64,000 nt of DNA, taken from contig NZ_SMGQ01000016.1 in the NCBI RefSeq assembly GCF_004339095.1, positions 62,001 through 126,000 of the forward strand. Direction: 5' to 3'. This DNA comes from Natranaerovirga hydrolytica (lineage in GTDB: Bacteria; Bacillota; Clostridia; Lachnospirales; DSM-24629). The notes under the pieces were generated by a model, which saw only the letters and a program-made list of their open reading frames with translations, was not told the DNA's origin and searched no databases. The position numbers and the translations under genes were made by a program. This document shows, piece by piece, positions 43,621 to 52,559 of the stretch; the first letter of the stretch is position 1, and each line of letters starts with the position of its first letter.

Positions 43621-44709
43621 GTGAAAATGGGTTCAGCAGGTAGTCATCAAATCATTATAGATAAGCTATATACTCTATATAAACAAAAAGGCTATTTGCG
43701 TGAAGATGAAGCCCTTGACCTGATGACTGTCGAAAACACTTCTCTTGTGGGAATAAACCGAATAACCGACAAGTTAATTGAACTTGGGGTAATTTTTGCT
43801 GAAGATTCCTCTAGTGATGACGACGATGAATATGACCGGGCACAAGTAGATTATGATTCTGTTTATGAAGAAATTCTAAGCATTTCGCCCGGGCAAGAGA
43901 GATTTGTCAATTATTTGCGAGAAATCAAACCACCGCAACATCGTGAATGGCAGCAACTTGTTACGCAAATGAGTAGCGGAAATGATTATGCTTACAATCG
44001 CCTTTTTGAAATGTACTTACGAGTAGTTGCCCGAATTGCATTACGCTATGCGAAAGATGAGACTATTGAACTTGATGATGCTATTCAAGAGGGCGCTATG
44101 GGTTTAATGCGAGCTATAAAGCAATTTGACCCAAGTCAGCATGGAAATCTTGGCTCATATTTACCTTTGTGGATTCAACAATACGTCAGCAGAGCCATTG
44201 CGGATAAAGGACGCACAATCAGGATTCCTGTACATATGCTTGAAACTGTTGAGAAGATACGAAAATCGAAAGAGAAATTGATCGCTTTGCATGGTACTGA
44301 ACCATGCTTTGAATTGTTATCGATTGAAACCGGTATTCCAACCGAACAACTGGGACAAATTGTATCAATTATCAGAAACACCTCAGATTTGTTATCTACT
44401 GAGGAACTGGTTAATGATACAAGAGAAGATAGCGTCCTCAACCGAAATGAAAACAGCTATTCGATTGAGGACGATGTTACATACATTTTTCTTCGTCGGG
44501 ATTTAGCCGAAATAATGCAAACTCTAAAACCACGCGAGACAAAAGTACTTTCGATGCGTTTTGGCTTACTTGATGGCTTGGAACATACGCTTGAGGAAGT
44601 AGGTAGTGAATTTGCTATTACTCGCGAGCGCGTACGTCAAATTGAAGTAAAAGCACTTAAAAAAATGAGACATCCAAGTCGTAGTAAAAAATTAAAAGAT
44701 TATATTTAA
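43621..44709 (+). CDS. RpoD-like sigma-70 factor with region 1.1-like N-terminus
   Basis: This 362-residue protein starts at GTG (43621), or at ATG 43627. Residues 8-75 resemble region 1.1 of primary sigma factors (LYTLYKQKGYLREDEALDLM, INRITDKLIELGVIF followed by an acidic patch). Regions 2 (LRYAKDETIELDDAIQEGAM, GSYLPLWIQQYVSRAI), 3 and 4 (RETKVLSMRFGL, ITRERVRQIEVKAL) are all visible. It should recruit core RNA polymerase. Being the last gene of the defence operon, it may act on the system itself or on phage-infection promoters. A strong terminator follows. Confidence 0.88.
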   Translation: MKMGSAGSHQIIIDKLYTLYKQKGYLREDEALDLMTVENTSLVGINRITDKLIELGVIFAEDSSSDDDDEYDRAQVDYDSVYEEILSISPGQERFVNYLREIKPPQHREWQQLVTQMSSGNDYAYNRLFEMYLRVVARIALRYAKDETIELDDAIQEGAMGLMRAIKQFDPSQHGNLGSYLPLWIQQYVSRAIADKGRTIRIPVHMLETVEKIRKSKEKLIALHGTEPCFELLSIETGIPTEQLGQIVSIIRNTSDLLSTEELVNDTREDSVLNRNENSYSIEDDVTYIFLRRDLAEIMQTLKPRETKVLSMRFGLLDGLEHTLEEVGSEFAITRERVRQIEVKALKKMRHPSRSKKLKDYI

Positions 44710-44716
44710 TGACAAA

Positions 44717-44754
44717 TAAAATCTTGAACTCATTTCGGTGTTCAAGATTTTTTA
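44717..44754 (+). terminator. Terminator closing the defence operon
   Basis: AAATCTTGAAC and GTTCAAGATTTTTTT form a perfect stem with a T-run directly after the sigma gene. Confidence 0.9.
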
Positions 44755-44765
44755 GAAAGTTCATG

Positions 44766-44848
44766 ACATTAAGGGAATAGCAGGCCTAACGGTCATCAGA
44801 GTTGCAGCAACAAGGCATACAGAATGTATGGTTAAGCTCGAAAAGTAA
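44766..44848 (+). pseudogene. Relic 1 resembling the 3' end of an rRNA m5U methyltransferase gene
   Basis: A frame ending in a stop at 44848 reads GLTVIRVAATRHTECMVKLE. It is about 50% identical to a second relic at 51675-51761. The ATRH(V/T)E(T/C)V end resembles the C-terminus of RumA/RlmD-type methyltransferases, whose 3' end is a known ICE integration target. Only the end of the gene remains. Confidence 0.4.
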
Positions 44849-44873
44849 TGAAATTAAGTAATATCAATAGTTT

Positions 44874-44912
44874 AAGCCATTGAGTGTGTGGATGACATTC
44901 AATGGCTTTTTT
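44874..44912 (+). terminator. Rho-independent terminator
   Basis: AGCCATTGA and TCAATGGCT form a stem followed by TTTTTT. The stretch from 44913 to 45240 is about 75-80% A+T with no gene and must contain the promoter of the next operon. Confidence 0.85.
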
Positions 44913-45260
44913 GCTTATTGGAACATGTCTAATTTACTTTTTAATCAATAAAAAATCAGAACAATCTTTTTATTTGTCAAATTATAGAAGTATTAGTTGA
45001 GAAATGCTGGAAGATGCTATAGAATTAAGGTGATATTATCAAAGCACGGGTCAAAAAATCTTTAATAAATTTAATAGACTTTAATTTTAAGAATATTTGA
45101 AACTATAGAGTGTATTAGTAATTTCCGCATATTAAATTTTTTGCATAAAAAATTTAGCCTAAGAGTCTACTAACTTCTCTAAAAGCTATTAGAAGATATA
45201 TTTAAGTCAGTAATCTGAGTATTAATTTAGATTGTACAAGATAAATAGGAGGCAATTATT

Positions 45261-46919
45261 ATGTTAACAATTGAAGAATATATTGCTTCAAGAAAGAAAA
45301 AAGATAAATTGGATGAATTTGATTTCTGGAAACATTCAGAAAATATGGGAGCAGTTATTCAATATGTAATGGAGTATTTTAATGAGTATTTAAATTTGGA
45401 AGATTATAGCTATGAGCAAGTTAAAACACAGCAAGTGATTGATAAATTTAAAGAAGGAATAATTGAAAACTTTCCAACAACTTATGAGTTTATAATTTCT
45501 TATTATTGGTCAAACAAAAAACGTATAGATAAACTAATATCCAAGGCATATGAAGAAATTGAAGATATAGAACTATTTTATTTACCAGAGGATGACATAA
45601 AGGTTGCGGAGTATGTCTGTAAAAAGAAATTAGGAGTTGCTGCAACTGAAGAACTACTAAGTAATATAGCAACAATGTCAAAGGAGTACCGACAAACCCA
45701 AGTAGAAGAACCTATTATGTCTGATATGAAAGAACTTGACAATGCAATTTCAGATTGGGTACTAGAAGTCTATAGAAAATATAAAGTGGATTTGTTGGAT
45801 TATGCAAGGGGAATTTCATATAAATTTTATGAGAAATATGTAGATAGTGAATATGATAGACAGACCGAAACTTTTTACTATATTAATAAATATGATTATA
45901 GATATCAGGATAATCCTTTCAATATTAACGATATATATAAGAGAAACAGACATCGTGAGTTCATAGATGGATATAAAGGTGAGTTAGAAATGCTGATAAT
46001 GTATTTTTGGTTATTCGAAGATGTACATGACCAAGATTACTGGCCAGAATATGTAAAACTATGTATTGAAAATGAAAGAGTAAGTCTAGCAAAGAAAAAA
46101 AGAATACTAAACCCTGTGTTTATTCATGGGTTGAGTTATCCCTCTGACATACATTCAAATATAAAATATATTGAAACTAAAAATGGAATATTAAAAGAAG
46201 ATCCTGGACAAAATTATGTTCTTTCAATAATATATGAAAAGTCAAATGATGAAATTTGGAAAGATAGAGATGCATTAGATAATATAATAAAAAACCTTCA
46301 TTTAAGTTTTAAGCAGTTTGGAGCACCAAAATTATTGGAATTTTTATCGCCTTATCAAGCACCTGGTTATACGAAAGAAAAATTCTTTGAAAAATATCAA
46401 ATATTTGAGAAGGGCATGAGGCGATATACTAAAATAAAAATAGCTGTTGCCAATGGCTATACAAGGAGAGCTAAGGATAAAGATTATTTGTTTTCAACAG
46501 TTGATGATATTGCATGTCTAAGAAATACATGTAAAGAATTAAAGCTACAATTGAAACTATCAGTAGATTTTACTGATACAAATAGACGGAATAAAATAAA
46601 GAAAAATATGGATGATATGATTAACACTCTTGCAGGTATGAGAAATTTTATAATAGGTATCCGCATCAATGAAATAGACTCTTGGGGTGTAAATAGACAT
46701 ATCTATTATAATAACAAAAGGCGTGAATATATAAATACAATGGACTATACTACAATGTCGACTTTCATGGCTGGATTAACAACCATTCTTCAAGACAGCA
46801 GATCTAGGTACTTTATACCAAATACAGTTAAGGATTCCGAAAGGTTAGAAACACTAATAGATACATTATATCGAGTAGGGTGTTGTTTTGAAAGTGAGGA
46901 AACAGAGAATGAAGAATAA
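45261..46919 (+). CDS. Unknown 552-aa protein upstream of Kiwa genes
   Basis: I do not recognise a family. The N-terminal third is charged and helical. The C-terminal part has alternating strand/helix segments (KIKIAVANGYTRRA, LKLQLKLSVDFTD, FIIGIRINEIDSWGV), which would suit a TIM-barrel-like fold, but this is only an impression. The ATG follows TAGGAGGC. The next gene begins inside its 3' end, so they are coupled. The codon use is very AT-rich, like the genes that follow. Confidence 0.7.
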   Translation: MLTIEEYIASRKKKDKLDEFDFWKHSENMGAVIQYVMEYFNEYLNLEDYSYEQVKTQQVIDKFKEGIIENFPTTYEFIISYYWSNKKRIDKLISKAYEEIEDIELFYLPEDDIKVAEYVCKKKLGVAATEELLSNIATMSKEYRQTQVEEPIMSDMKELDNAISDWVLEVYRKYKVDLLDYARGISYKFYEKYVDSEYDRQTETFYYINKYDYRYQDNPFNINDIYKRNRHREFIDGYKGELEMLIMYFWLFEDVHDQDYWPEYVKLCIENERVSLAKKKRILNPVFIHGLSYPSDIHSNIKYIETKNGILKEDPGQNYVLSIIYEKSNDEIWKDRDALDNIIKNLHLSFKQFGAPKLLEFLSPYQAPGYTKEKFFEKYQIFEKGMRRYTKIKIAVANGYTRRAKDKDYLFSTVDDIACLRNTCKELKLQLKLSVDFTDTNRRNKIKKNMDDMINTLAGMRNFIIGIRINEIDSWGVNRHIYYNNKRREYINTMDYTTMSTFMAGLTTILQDSRSRYFIPNTVKDSERLETLIDTLYRVGCCFESEETENEE

Positions 46920-47871
46920 TACCCAGAAGGTTAATATTGAAAATGAGGAAGAATACATTAAATGGTGCAGGAGTATAGCGGTAGATACAAAAATAAATCA
47001 GTTTAATCCATTAATTAATAAACATAATAGTGAAATTGAAATCAGAAAAGCAAAAGAAAAAAACAAATTTAAAGATTATTTACCTTTTAGCGTTCAATAT
47101 AGATTGAAATACGAAAGACATTCAGAAAATAGTGCGGTTCTTAATATAGATGTTTCAGATGAGCATAGGAATAGGGCGTATAGATTTATGCATTGTTTTA
47201 TAGAAATGATACAGGCATTAGGAGGAACTGTATTTGTTGACTCTCGAAATAACGATAATATAGTGATTAGGTTTCCTTACGGTACTTTTGAGTGCTCGCT
47301 GGTTGAAAAAAGAGGTAAATATCGAGATATTAAGCTAAAAGATACAAAGACAATGAGACCATTATATGACACAATTAATACAGGTAAATTTATTTTTAAG
47401 ATTTATACAGTAAATAAGGGTGTTAAACAACAGGATGAGATCGTTTATGATGAAGAGAATTTATCGCTGAATGATCAGGTTGCAGACATGTTTATTGCAA
47501 TTCGTCCCATACTAATCGATTTAATTAAAGAAAGTATTGAACTTGAAAACAAGCAGGAAAAAGAATATGAGCAAAGGAAATTAAAATGGGAAAAAGAAAA
47601 AAAGGAAGAAGAACAGAAAAAACAGAAAGAGAATAAAATTAAGCAGCAATCTATAATTAGTAAACATATTGAAAAATGGGAGCAATTAAAGTCGATAGAA
47701 GCATACGTGAATGAAATTAAATCCTATGGAGAAGGGCATGCTGATGGTGAAGTTAAGGAATTAATAGAAAAATATTGTGACTATGTTTTAGGTATATTTG
47801 ATAAGAATGATTTTTATATAGATATAATAGAGTTTATTCAGCAAGCAACGAACATGGATGATTTAGAATGA
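46909..47871 (+). CDS. Unknown coiled-coil protein (320 aa) upstream of Kiwa genes
   Basis: The open frame begins at TTG 46888, but the ATG at 46909 has GAGGAA well placed. Residues 80-210 form a mixed fold: AYRFMHCFIEMIQALGGTVF, DNIVIRFPYGTFECSLVE, TGKFIFKIYTV and QVADMFIAIRPI. This arrangement appears in uncharacterised plasmid and ICE proteins. A highly charged coiled coil (about 210-265, KWEKEKKEEEQKKQKENK) and a short C-terminal domain follow. It overlaps the preceding gene by 11 bp and is 130 bp from kwaA. Confidence 0.7.
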   Translation: MKNNTQKVNIENEEEYIKWCRSIAVDTKINQFNPLINKHNSEIEIRKAKEKNKFKDYLPFSVQYRLKYERHSENSAVLNIDVSDEHRNRAYRFMHCFIEMIQALGGTVFVDSRNNDNIVIRFPYGTFECSLVEKRGKYRDIKLKDTKTMRPLYDTINTGKFIFKIYTVNKGVKQQDEIVYDEENLSLNDQVADMFIAIRPILIDLIKESIELENKQEKEYEQRKLKWEKEKKEEEQKKQKENKIKQQSIISKHIEKWEQLKSIEAYVNEIKSYGEGHADGEVKELIEKYCDYVLGIFDKNDFYIDIIEFIQQATNMDDLE

Positions 47872-48002
47872 TTGTGTCTGTGTACTTGTTAAACCTTGGA
47901 AATAGTATTTGATTAAAATTATGCAAAAATTATTTTTATTAAAGATTTATTAAATTAATATTGAGAGTTCCGAGTGACATATTAATGAGAGGAGGAATTG
48001 AT

Positions 48003-48611
48003 TTGAATAGAAAAAAGAAACAGGAAGAAGATGATAACATTAGTTTGAAAATTCAACTTTATATCATGTCCTTATGGTTGCTTTTTTTACTAATCTTCAT
48101 GTTGACAGTTGATATTCCTATTTCATTTGCATCAGATGCTAAATTCATTGGTATAAAGGCATTATTACAACGAAATATCCTTGCAATTATTTCAATGGTA
48201 ATGGTAGTTCTAGGGATTATTCTTACACATCATATGCAGTACAGATGGAAAGGGGTAACTAATCCACCATATAGAGTGAAAAGTATAAAAAATGAAAATT
48301 ACGAGTATTTGACATTCCTTACTACTTATATAATTCCACTAATATGCATTGATTTAAATAATATTAGATATGTTATTGTGTTAGGTATTCTCCTTTTTCT
48401 GATAGGGTTTATTTTTATAAAGATGGACTTATATTATGGGAATCCAACATTAGCTTTATTAGGATACAGACTATATAAGATTGAAATCGAAAATATTAAT
48501 AATACAGATGGAATAGTAGTTATTTCCAAAGAACGATTAGCAACAGGGTCGTCAATTGATTGGATGGAAATTGATAAGAACATTTGGTTCGTAAAGGAGA
48601 ATAAACAATGA
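48003..48611 (+). CDS. kwaA: KwaA-like membrane protein (Kiwa anti-phage system)
   Basis: The protein has about 202 residues. An in-frame upstream TTG at 47961 has no ribosome site; the TTG at 48003 lies 7 nt after GAGGAGG. Four membrane segments are predicted (about residues 19-38, 58-77, 103-120, 122-141), followed by a cytosolic tail beginning NPTLALLGYRLYKIEI, a pattern I associate with KwaA. KwaA is the membrane sensor of the two-gene Kiwa system. The ATGA overlap with the next gene confirms coupling. Confidence 0.75.
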   Translation: MNRKKKQEEDDNISLKIQLYIMSLWLLFLLIFMLTVDIPISFASDAKFIGIKALLQRNILAIISMVMVVLGIILTHHMQYRWKGVTNPPYRVKSIKNENYEYLTFLTTYIIPLICIDLNNIRYVIVLGILLFLIGFIFIKMDLYYGNPTLALLGYRLYKIEIENINNTDGIVVISKERLATGSSIDWMEIDKNIWFVKENKQ

Positions 48612-49591
48612 TTTTAGAGAATATGCAACAGAAAATAAATACGATTTTAGGTGGAAATTACTCGGCACAAATTTATTTTGTGCTTAGGGACGAGACATAC
48701 TTCAAAATTAAATTGGTAGATATAGAAAACCAGAAGACTATACCTGCTATTAAAACTATGTTTAGTGATTATTTAATAAATCAAATTGTCGAAAATGAGG
48801 ACTTAAGTTTGTGTGAACTTTCAACAGCTGACGAACGTTCTAATGCTATATATTGTTACGATTATGATGAGTATCCTGAGGAACTAGGATTATTTCGTAA
48901 TTTTGATATTAAAGCTGCTGTACGTGGAGATAAATTCAGTTTTGAAAATGATAATCTTAGTAAGTTACATGGATACATAATATATCTTGGCTCAATGGAA
49001 GACGGAATGGTATTATTTAAAAAACATTATCCAATTTCACTTATAAAGAGAGATGCTTTCTTGCTCGGTGCTATAAAAAGTGAAAAGCGATTTAAAAAGA
49101 TAGATGGTGATGATATTATACGATTAAATGGAAGTGTTCAATTGATGAGATTAGAAGACAAAATATTTGTTATTGACCTTAAGGTGCTTGAGCAAAATTT
49201 TGGATTTGAGAAATTGATTCGACAAGCTGCTGATCATACAATTCAATCCATACATGAAATTGGGTTGATTGAAGATATTCAGATTCTTAGAGATGCTGCA
49301 GAAGATATTTCTTTTTCAAGAAAACTATCAAAAGTTAAGAATTCTTCTCCAATATTAAAATTGAATATTTCCAAAGAACAAATTATTTTATTTACAAAAA
49401 ATACTTCTGTATTATCAGGAAAGTTTAAATATAGTCCTGATGGTAACACAATTAGGTTAGATACGAAAAAATCAAAGGAGGCATTCCTTAAGCTCTTAAA
49501 CGATTCATTTTTACACTCAGAGCTTACAAAGTTATATTATGATGCTAGAGCAAAAGATAATATTACAGAGAGTACGCAGCTAGAAGAGTAA
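48608..49591 (+). CDS. kwaB: KwaB-like DUF4868 protein (Kiwa effector)
   Basis: This 327-residue soluble protein pairs with the membrane protein in front, in a four-base ATGA overlap. It has the DUF4868 appearance: a variable N-terminal half, then KHYPISLIKRDAFLLGAIKS, FKKIDGDDIIRLNGSVQLM, KIFVIDLKVLEQNFGFEKLI and a helical C-terminal part. KwaB binds DNA and responds to infection together with KwaA. Confidence comes from the gene pair and the sizes rather than from a search. Confidence 0.75.
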   Translation: MILENMQQKINTILGGNYSAQIYFVLRDETYFKIKLVDIENQKTIPAIKTMFSDYLINQIVENEDLSLCELSTADERSNAIYCYDYDEYPEELGLFRNFDIKAAVRGDKFSFENDNLSKLHGYIIYLGSMEDGMVLFKKHYPISLIKRDAFLLGAIKSEKRFKKIDGDDIIRLNGSVQLMRLEDKIFVIDLKVLEQNFGFEKLIRQAADHTIQSIHEIGLIEDIQILRDAAEDISFSRKLSKVKNSSPILKLNISKEQIILFTKNTSVLSGKFKYSPDGNTIRLDTKKSKEAFLKLLNDSFLHSELTKLYYDARAKDNITESTQLEE

Positions 49592-49989
49592 TGTAAAGCT
49601 TTTATCTTATGAGATAAACCCTATATGTTAGGTTTGAGTCGTTATTGATTCAAGATATTAGGTGTCTTAAAGATGTAAAATATAAAAGCAATGTTATTAT
49701 TTGAAATTAATGAGTAGCCTATATGATGAAATTTTGAATATTAGATTTGTAGGATAAGATGTTTAGATATCAAATTGGTTATGCAAGCCGCAAGAAGACT
49801 ATTTCTAGAATATTTCAAAAAGTAATTTATAAGTGCTGCTGGAGAAACTTGATTGGAATATTTTTGCTGTTATCTGAAAAAATAGATAGTTGTTCGGTTT
49901 CAGATATTAATATCGGATAGAGTATTTTAAATTCCGATTTGATAATTGATCATTAGGAAGATAAATAGGAATTTAAGGGGATGTAAATT
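49592..49989. other. AT-rich intergenic stretch
   Basis: There is no frame of note and no convincing terminator. An imperfect inverted repeat (TATCTTATGAGATA) lies near 49608. The promoter of the next gene must lie here. Nothing else is seen. Confidence 0.3.
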
Positions 49990-50919
49990 ATGGAAACAGA
50001 AATAAGAGACTTATCATCAATTGAAATAAGAAACTTGATGTTAGATACTTTAGCTTATGAGGGTGAGGATATTGATTCTGAGGGGAAGACGTTTAAATTA
50101 TATGGATATCAAGGAACACAATCTGATTTATACCGCCTAATGGAAGGTTTGGCAATAAAAAGGGGTCTTATAAAATCAGATATTCCTTTATATGGAGCAG
50201 CATGGGATGGAAGTGGTCTTATGCTTCATCCACATAGTACGACTAATTTCAGTTATAGCGATATCCAAAATATATATGAACAGTTTCATCTGTTGCTTAA
50301 TCAAGGGATTATAGCACCTGGAGCAATAGGAAATTATGGTCCTAATTTGCCTAGTTTTCATGTTACAGAATATGGACTTAAATGTTTAGATGAAAATGAG
50401 ATTTTACCATATGATGTAGATGGTTATCTTGAAAAGATTAAAAATATACCTAGTATTTCGGAGTGGGTTGAGTTTTATATAAAAGAGGCATTACAGTGCT
50501 ATAATGCAAACTGTATGGAAGCAGCAGTGATTATGCTGGGACTGTCTAGCGAGAAAATATTAGACGAGCAAATAGATGCATTATTAGGATATTTATCCAG
50601 AAATTTTACTGATGAATTTTCGCAGATGCAAACCGAGTTATCTAGTATTAGACTTGCTTCTGCTAAATTCAATTGTTATAAAAAGTATTTTTATATGATA
50701 AAAAACAATGTATCAGATCATCTGTTTAAAGATATGTTACCATTGGTTGATAGAGTGGCTTTTCAAGTTTATGCAAACTTCACTAGGATAACAAGAAATG
50801 AATTGGCACATCCATCCGATACAAAAATGGAACGTATTGAAGTTCTTATGATATTCATTTCGTTTATAAAATATTGTCAGACACAATATGGATTTATAGA
50901 TTATTACATCAACCATTAG
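49990..50919 (+). CDS. Unknown 309-aa protein with HEPN-like motif
   Basis: The N-terminal half may be a winged-helix-like or mixed domain (IEIRNLMLDTLAYEGEDID, YGPNLPSFHVTEYGLKCLDE). The C-terminal half is helical and carries SEWVEFYIKEALQCYNANCM, AAVIMLGLSSEKILDEQID and RITRNELAHPSD. The last is an R-x4-H motif as in HEPN or DUF4145 proteins. HEPN domains are often RNases in defence systems. The gene stands alone, 400 bp after kwaB, in similarly AT-rich DNA. Confidence 0.65.
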   Translation: METEIRDLSSIEIRNLMLDTLAYEGEDIDSEGKTFKLYGYQGTQSDLYRLMEGLAIKRGLIKSDIPLYGAAWDGSGLMLHPHSTTNFSYSDIQNIYEQFHLLLNQGIIAPGAIGNYGPNLPSFHVTEYGLKCLDENEILPYDVDGYLEKIKNIPSISEWVEFYIKEALQCYNANCMEAAVIMLGLSSEKILDEQIDALLGYLSRNFTDEFSQMQTELSSIRLASAKFNCYKKYFYMIKNNVSDHLFKDMLPLVDRVAFQVYANFTRITRNELAHPSDTKMERIEVLMIFISFIKYCQTQYGFIDYYINH

Positions 50920-50947
50920 ATAAGTAGGAATTGAACGGAGGGATTGC

Positions 50948-51442
50948 ATGGTAAATAAAACAGACGCCATTGAGATCATAACATATGCTGAAGAAAGTGG
51001 AATTAACATTTGGATAGATGGCGGTTGGGGAGTAGATGCTCTATTAGAAGAGGAAACAAGAGCACACAACGATATTGATTTATTTGTGGAAGAAAATAAT
51101 AGTAAAAGGTTTATTGGAATATTAAAAGAAAAAGGCTTTGCTAAAGTTACAGAAACATATACCACCACAACTCACAATGTTTGGAAGGATACTAAAGGTA
51201 GGATAATTGATCTTCATATATTTAAATTCAATGAACAAGGATACATTGTTTTTGAAGGAGAAGCATATCCCCCAGACGTGTTTAGTGGCATTGGGAAAAT
51301 AGGCGATAAAGTGGTAAGGTGTGTCGATGCTGAAAATCAAGTATTATTTCACTTGGGCTATGTGCATGATGAAAATGATGTGCATGATGTAAAACTATTG
51401 TGCGATAGATTTGATATTCCTATTCCGAATGAATACAAGTAA
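50948..51442 (+). CDS. Lincosamide nucleotidyltransferase-like protein (Lnu family)
   Basis: The protein has 164 residues. It has the Lnu/aminoglycoside-adenylyltransferase fold pattern: INIWIDGGWGVDALLEEETR, HNDIDLFVEE (Asp pair for metal), DLHIFKFNEQGYIVFEGEAY and FHLGYVHDENDVHDVKLLCD. The closest relatives I recognise are Lnu proteins of the LnuC/D type, which AMP-ylate lincosamides. Whether this copy gives resistance is unknown. It starts with ATG behind GGAGGGA. Confidence 0.82.
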   Translation: MVNKTDAIEIITYAEESGINIWIDGGWGVDALLEEETRAHNDIDLFVEENNSKRFIGILKEKGFAKVTETYTTTTHNVWKDTKGRIIDLHIFKFNEQGYIVFEGEAYPPDVFSGIGKIGDKVVRCVDAENQVLFHLGYVHDENDVHDVKLLCDRFDIPIPNEYK

Positions 51443-51517
51443 CAAACAAATTCCAATTTACAAAGAGAAATGATAAGCAGGAGCAGAGATATCAGTTTCT
51501 GCTGAAAAATTGCTAAG

Positions 51518-51549
51518 ACTAAAATTCTCAGTACGCTGAGAGTTTTAGT
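51518..51549 (+). terminator. Hairpin after nucleotidyltransferase gene
   Basis: ACTAAAA-TCTCAG and CTGAGA-TTTTAGT form a 14-bp near-perfect stem around TACG. There is no long T-run downstream, so termination may be partial. Confidence 0.55.
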
Positions 51550-51674
51550 GTTGGCAGCTTTTATCTTTACTAAATTAGACATCGAAAAATAAGAGTTGTC
51601 ATGTTATAATCAGTCAGTACAGTTATTTTATAAAAAACAAGGGTTGAGCCTTGGAATTATTGAAAATATATCTT

Positions 51675-51761
51675 GACGCCAAGGGGGTATCAGGATCGAC
51701 GGTCATCAGAATTACAGCAACAAGGCACGTGGAGACGGTTTGTCTTCTTGAGTGTAAATAG
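51675..51761 (+). pseudogene. Relic 2 resembling the 3' end of an rRNA m5U methyltransferase gene
   Basis: A 28-codon frame ends STVIRITATRHVETVCLL-ECK and a stop. The CACGTGGAGACGGTTTGTC core corresponds to HVETV-C, close to the RumA 3'-end motif used by several ICEs. It matches relic 1 (44766-44848) over about 80 bp, including the non-coding-looking lead-in. The rest of 51443-51970 holds only the hairpin at 51518 and no gene. Confidence 0.5.
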
Positions 51762-51970
51762 TCAGTGAAATCAAGGAATTCAGGAGATTTTCAATCAGAC
51801 AGTGTTGTGTGTTTCTAGTTCATGGAAACAAAAATATAATCTATAGTCTACTCTGTAAGTTGTACGTTCTGCAAAAATAGTTGAATGATTTAACAAAAGA
51901 GAGTATGTAGTAGTAGAATGAGATAATACGGATTATTTATATTTGACTTAGAAAGGAGTATGGGAAGACT

Positions 51971-52423
51971 TTGAAAATATATAATAAAAGTGCATTTGTT
52001 ACTGGTGTATTCTGTGCAGGTTTGCTTCCTCTCTTTGCACTTGATATTTTACATGCAGACGGGTGGCAGTGGTTGATAAGTATTGCTATTTCTGCAAAAT
52101 TATTGTATGTGGGGCTCTCTGAAGCTGGTAGTAAACGTGAAAAAATCTTAAAAGAGAAATATAAAGTAACAGCCATTTCTCTTTATGGACGATTCTATTT
52201 TATTAAGACAAATCTTCCATGGATAATTTTGGGTGCTTTTTTTGCCATTTCACTTACATTACGTTTTGTATTTTATATTTTCTTCCCAATTTGGATTCAT
52301 GCGATGTTTCTGATTTTCTTGACAATAGCCGTAGCCTATAGCATCGGTATTGATCGTAGTATAGAAGAATACATTGTTGCGCACACAAATAAAGATAATA
52401 TATCAAATGATTTCACTGACTAA
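51971..52423 (+). CDS. Small integral membrane protein (150 aa)
   Basis: The start is TTG behind AAAGGAG. About four hydrophobic segments are visible: SAFVTGVFCAGLLPLFALDI, WQWLISIAISAKLLYVGL, WIILGAFFAISLTLRFVFYI and MFLIFLTIAVAYSIGI. The tail is polar. No family is recognised. It lies alone between two 3'-end relics, so it may be cargo of a lost small element. Confidence 0.65.
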   Translation: MKIYNKSAFVTGVFCAGLLPLFALDILHADGWQWLISIAISAKLLYVGLSEAGSKREKILKEKYKVTAISLYGRFYFIKTNLPWIILGAFFAISLTLRFVFYIFFPIWIHAMFLIFLTIAVAYSIGIDRSIEEYIVAHTNKDNISNDFTD

Positions 52424-52559
52424 ATAACGGGACATTATTGACATAATGTGCCGCAGGCCATCATAGATTTTCACTAACAAGTGCATAATCTACTCTACGG
52501 ATGTAAAAAGACTATGAAGCAAAAATAGGGGATAGGAAGTTAGTATTTACGGCCTGTAG

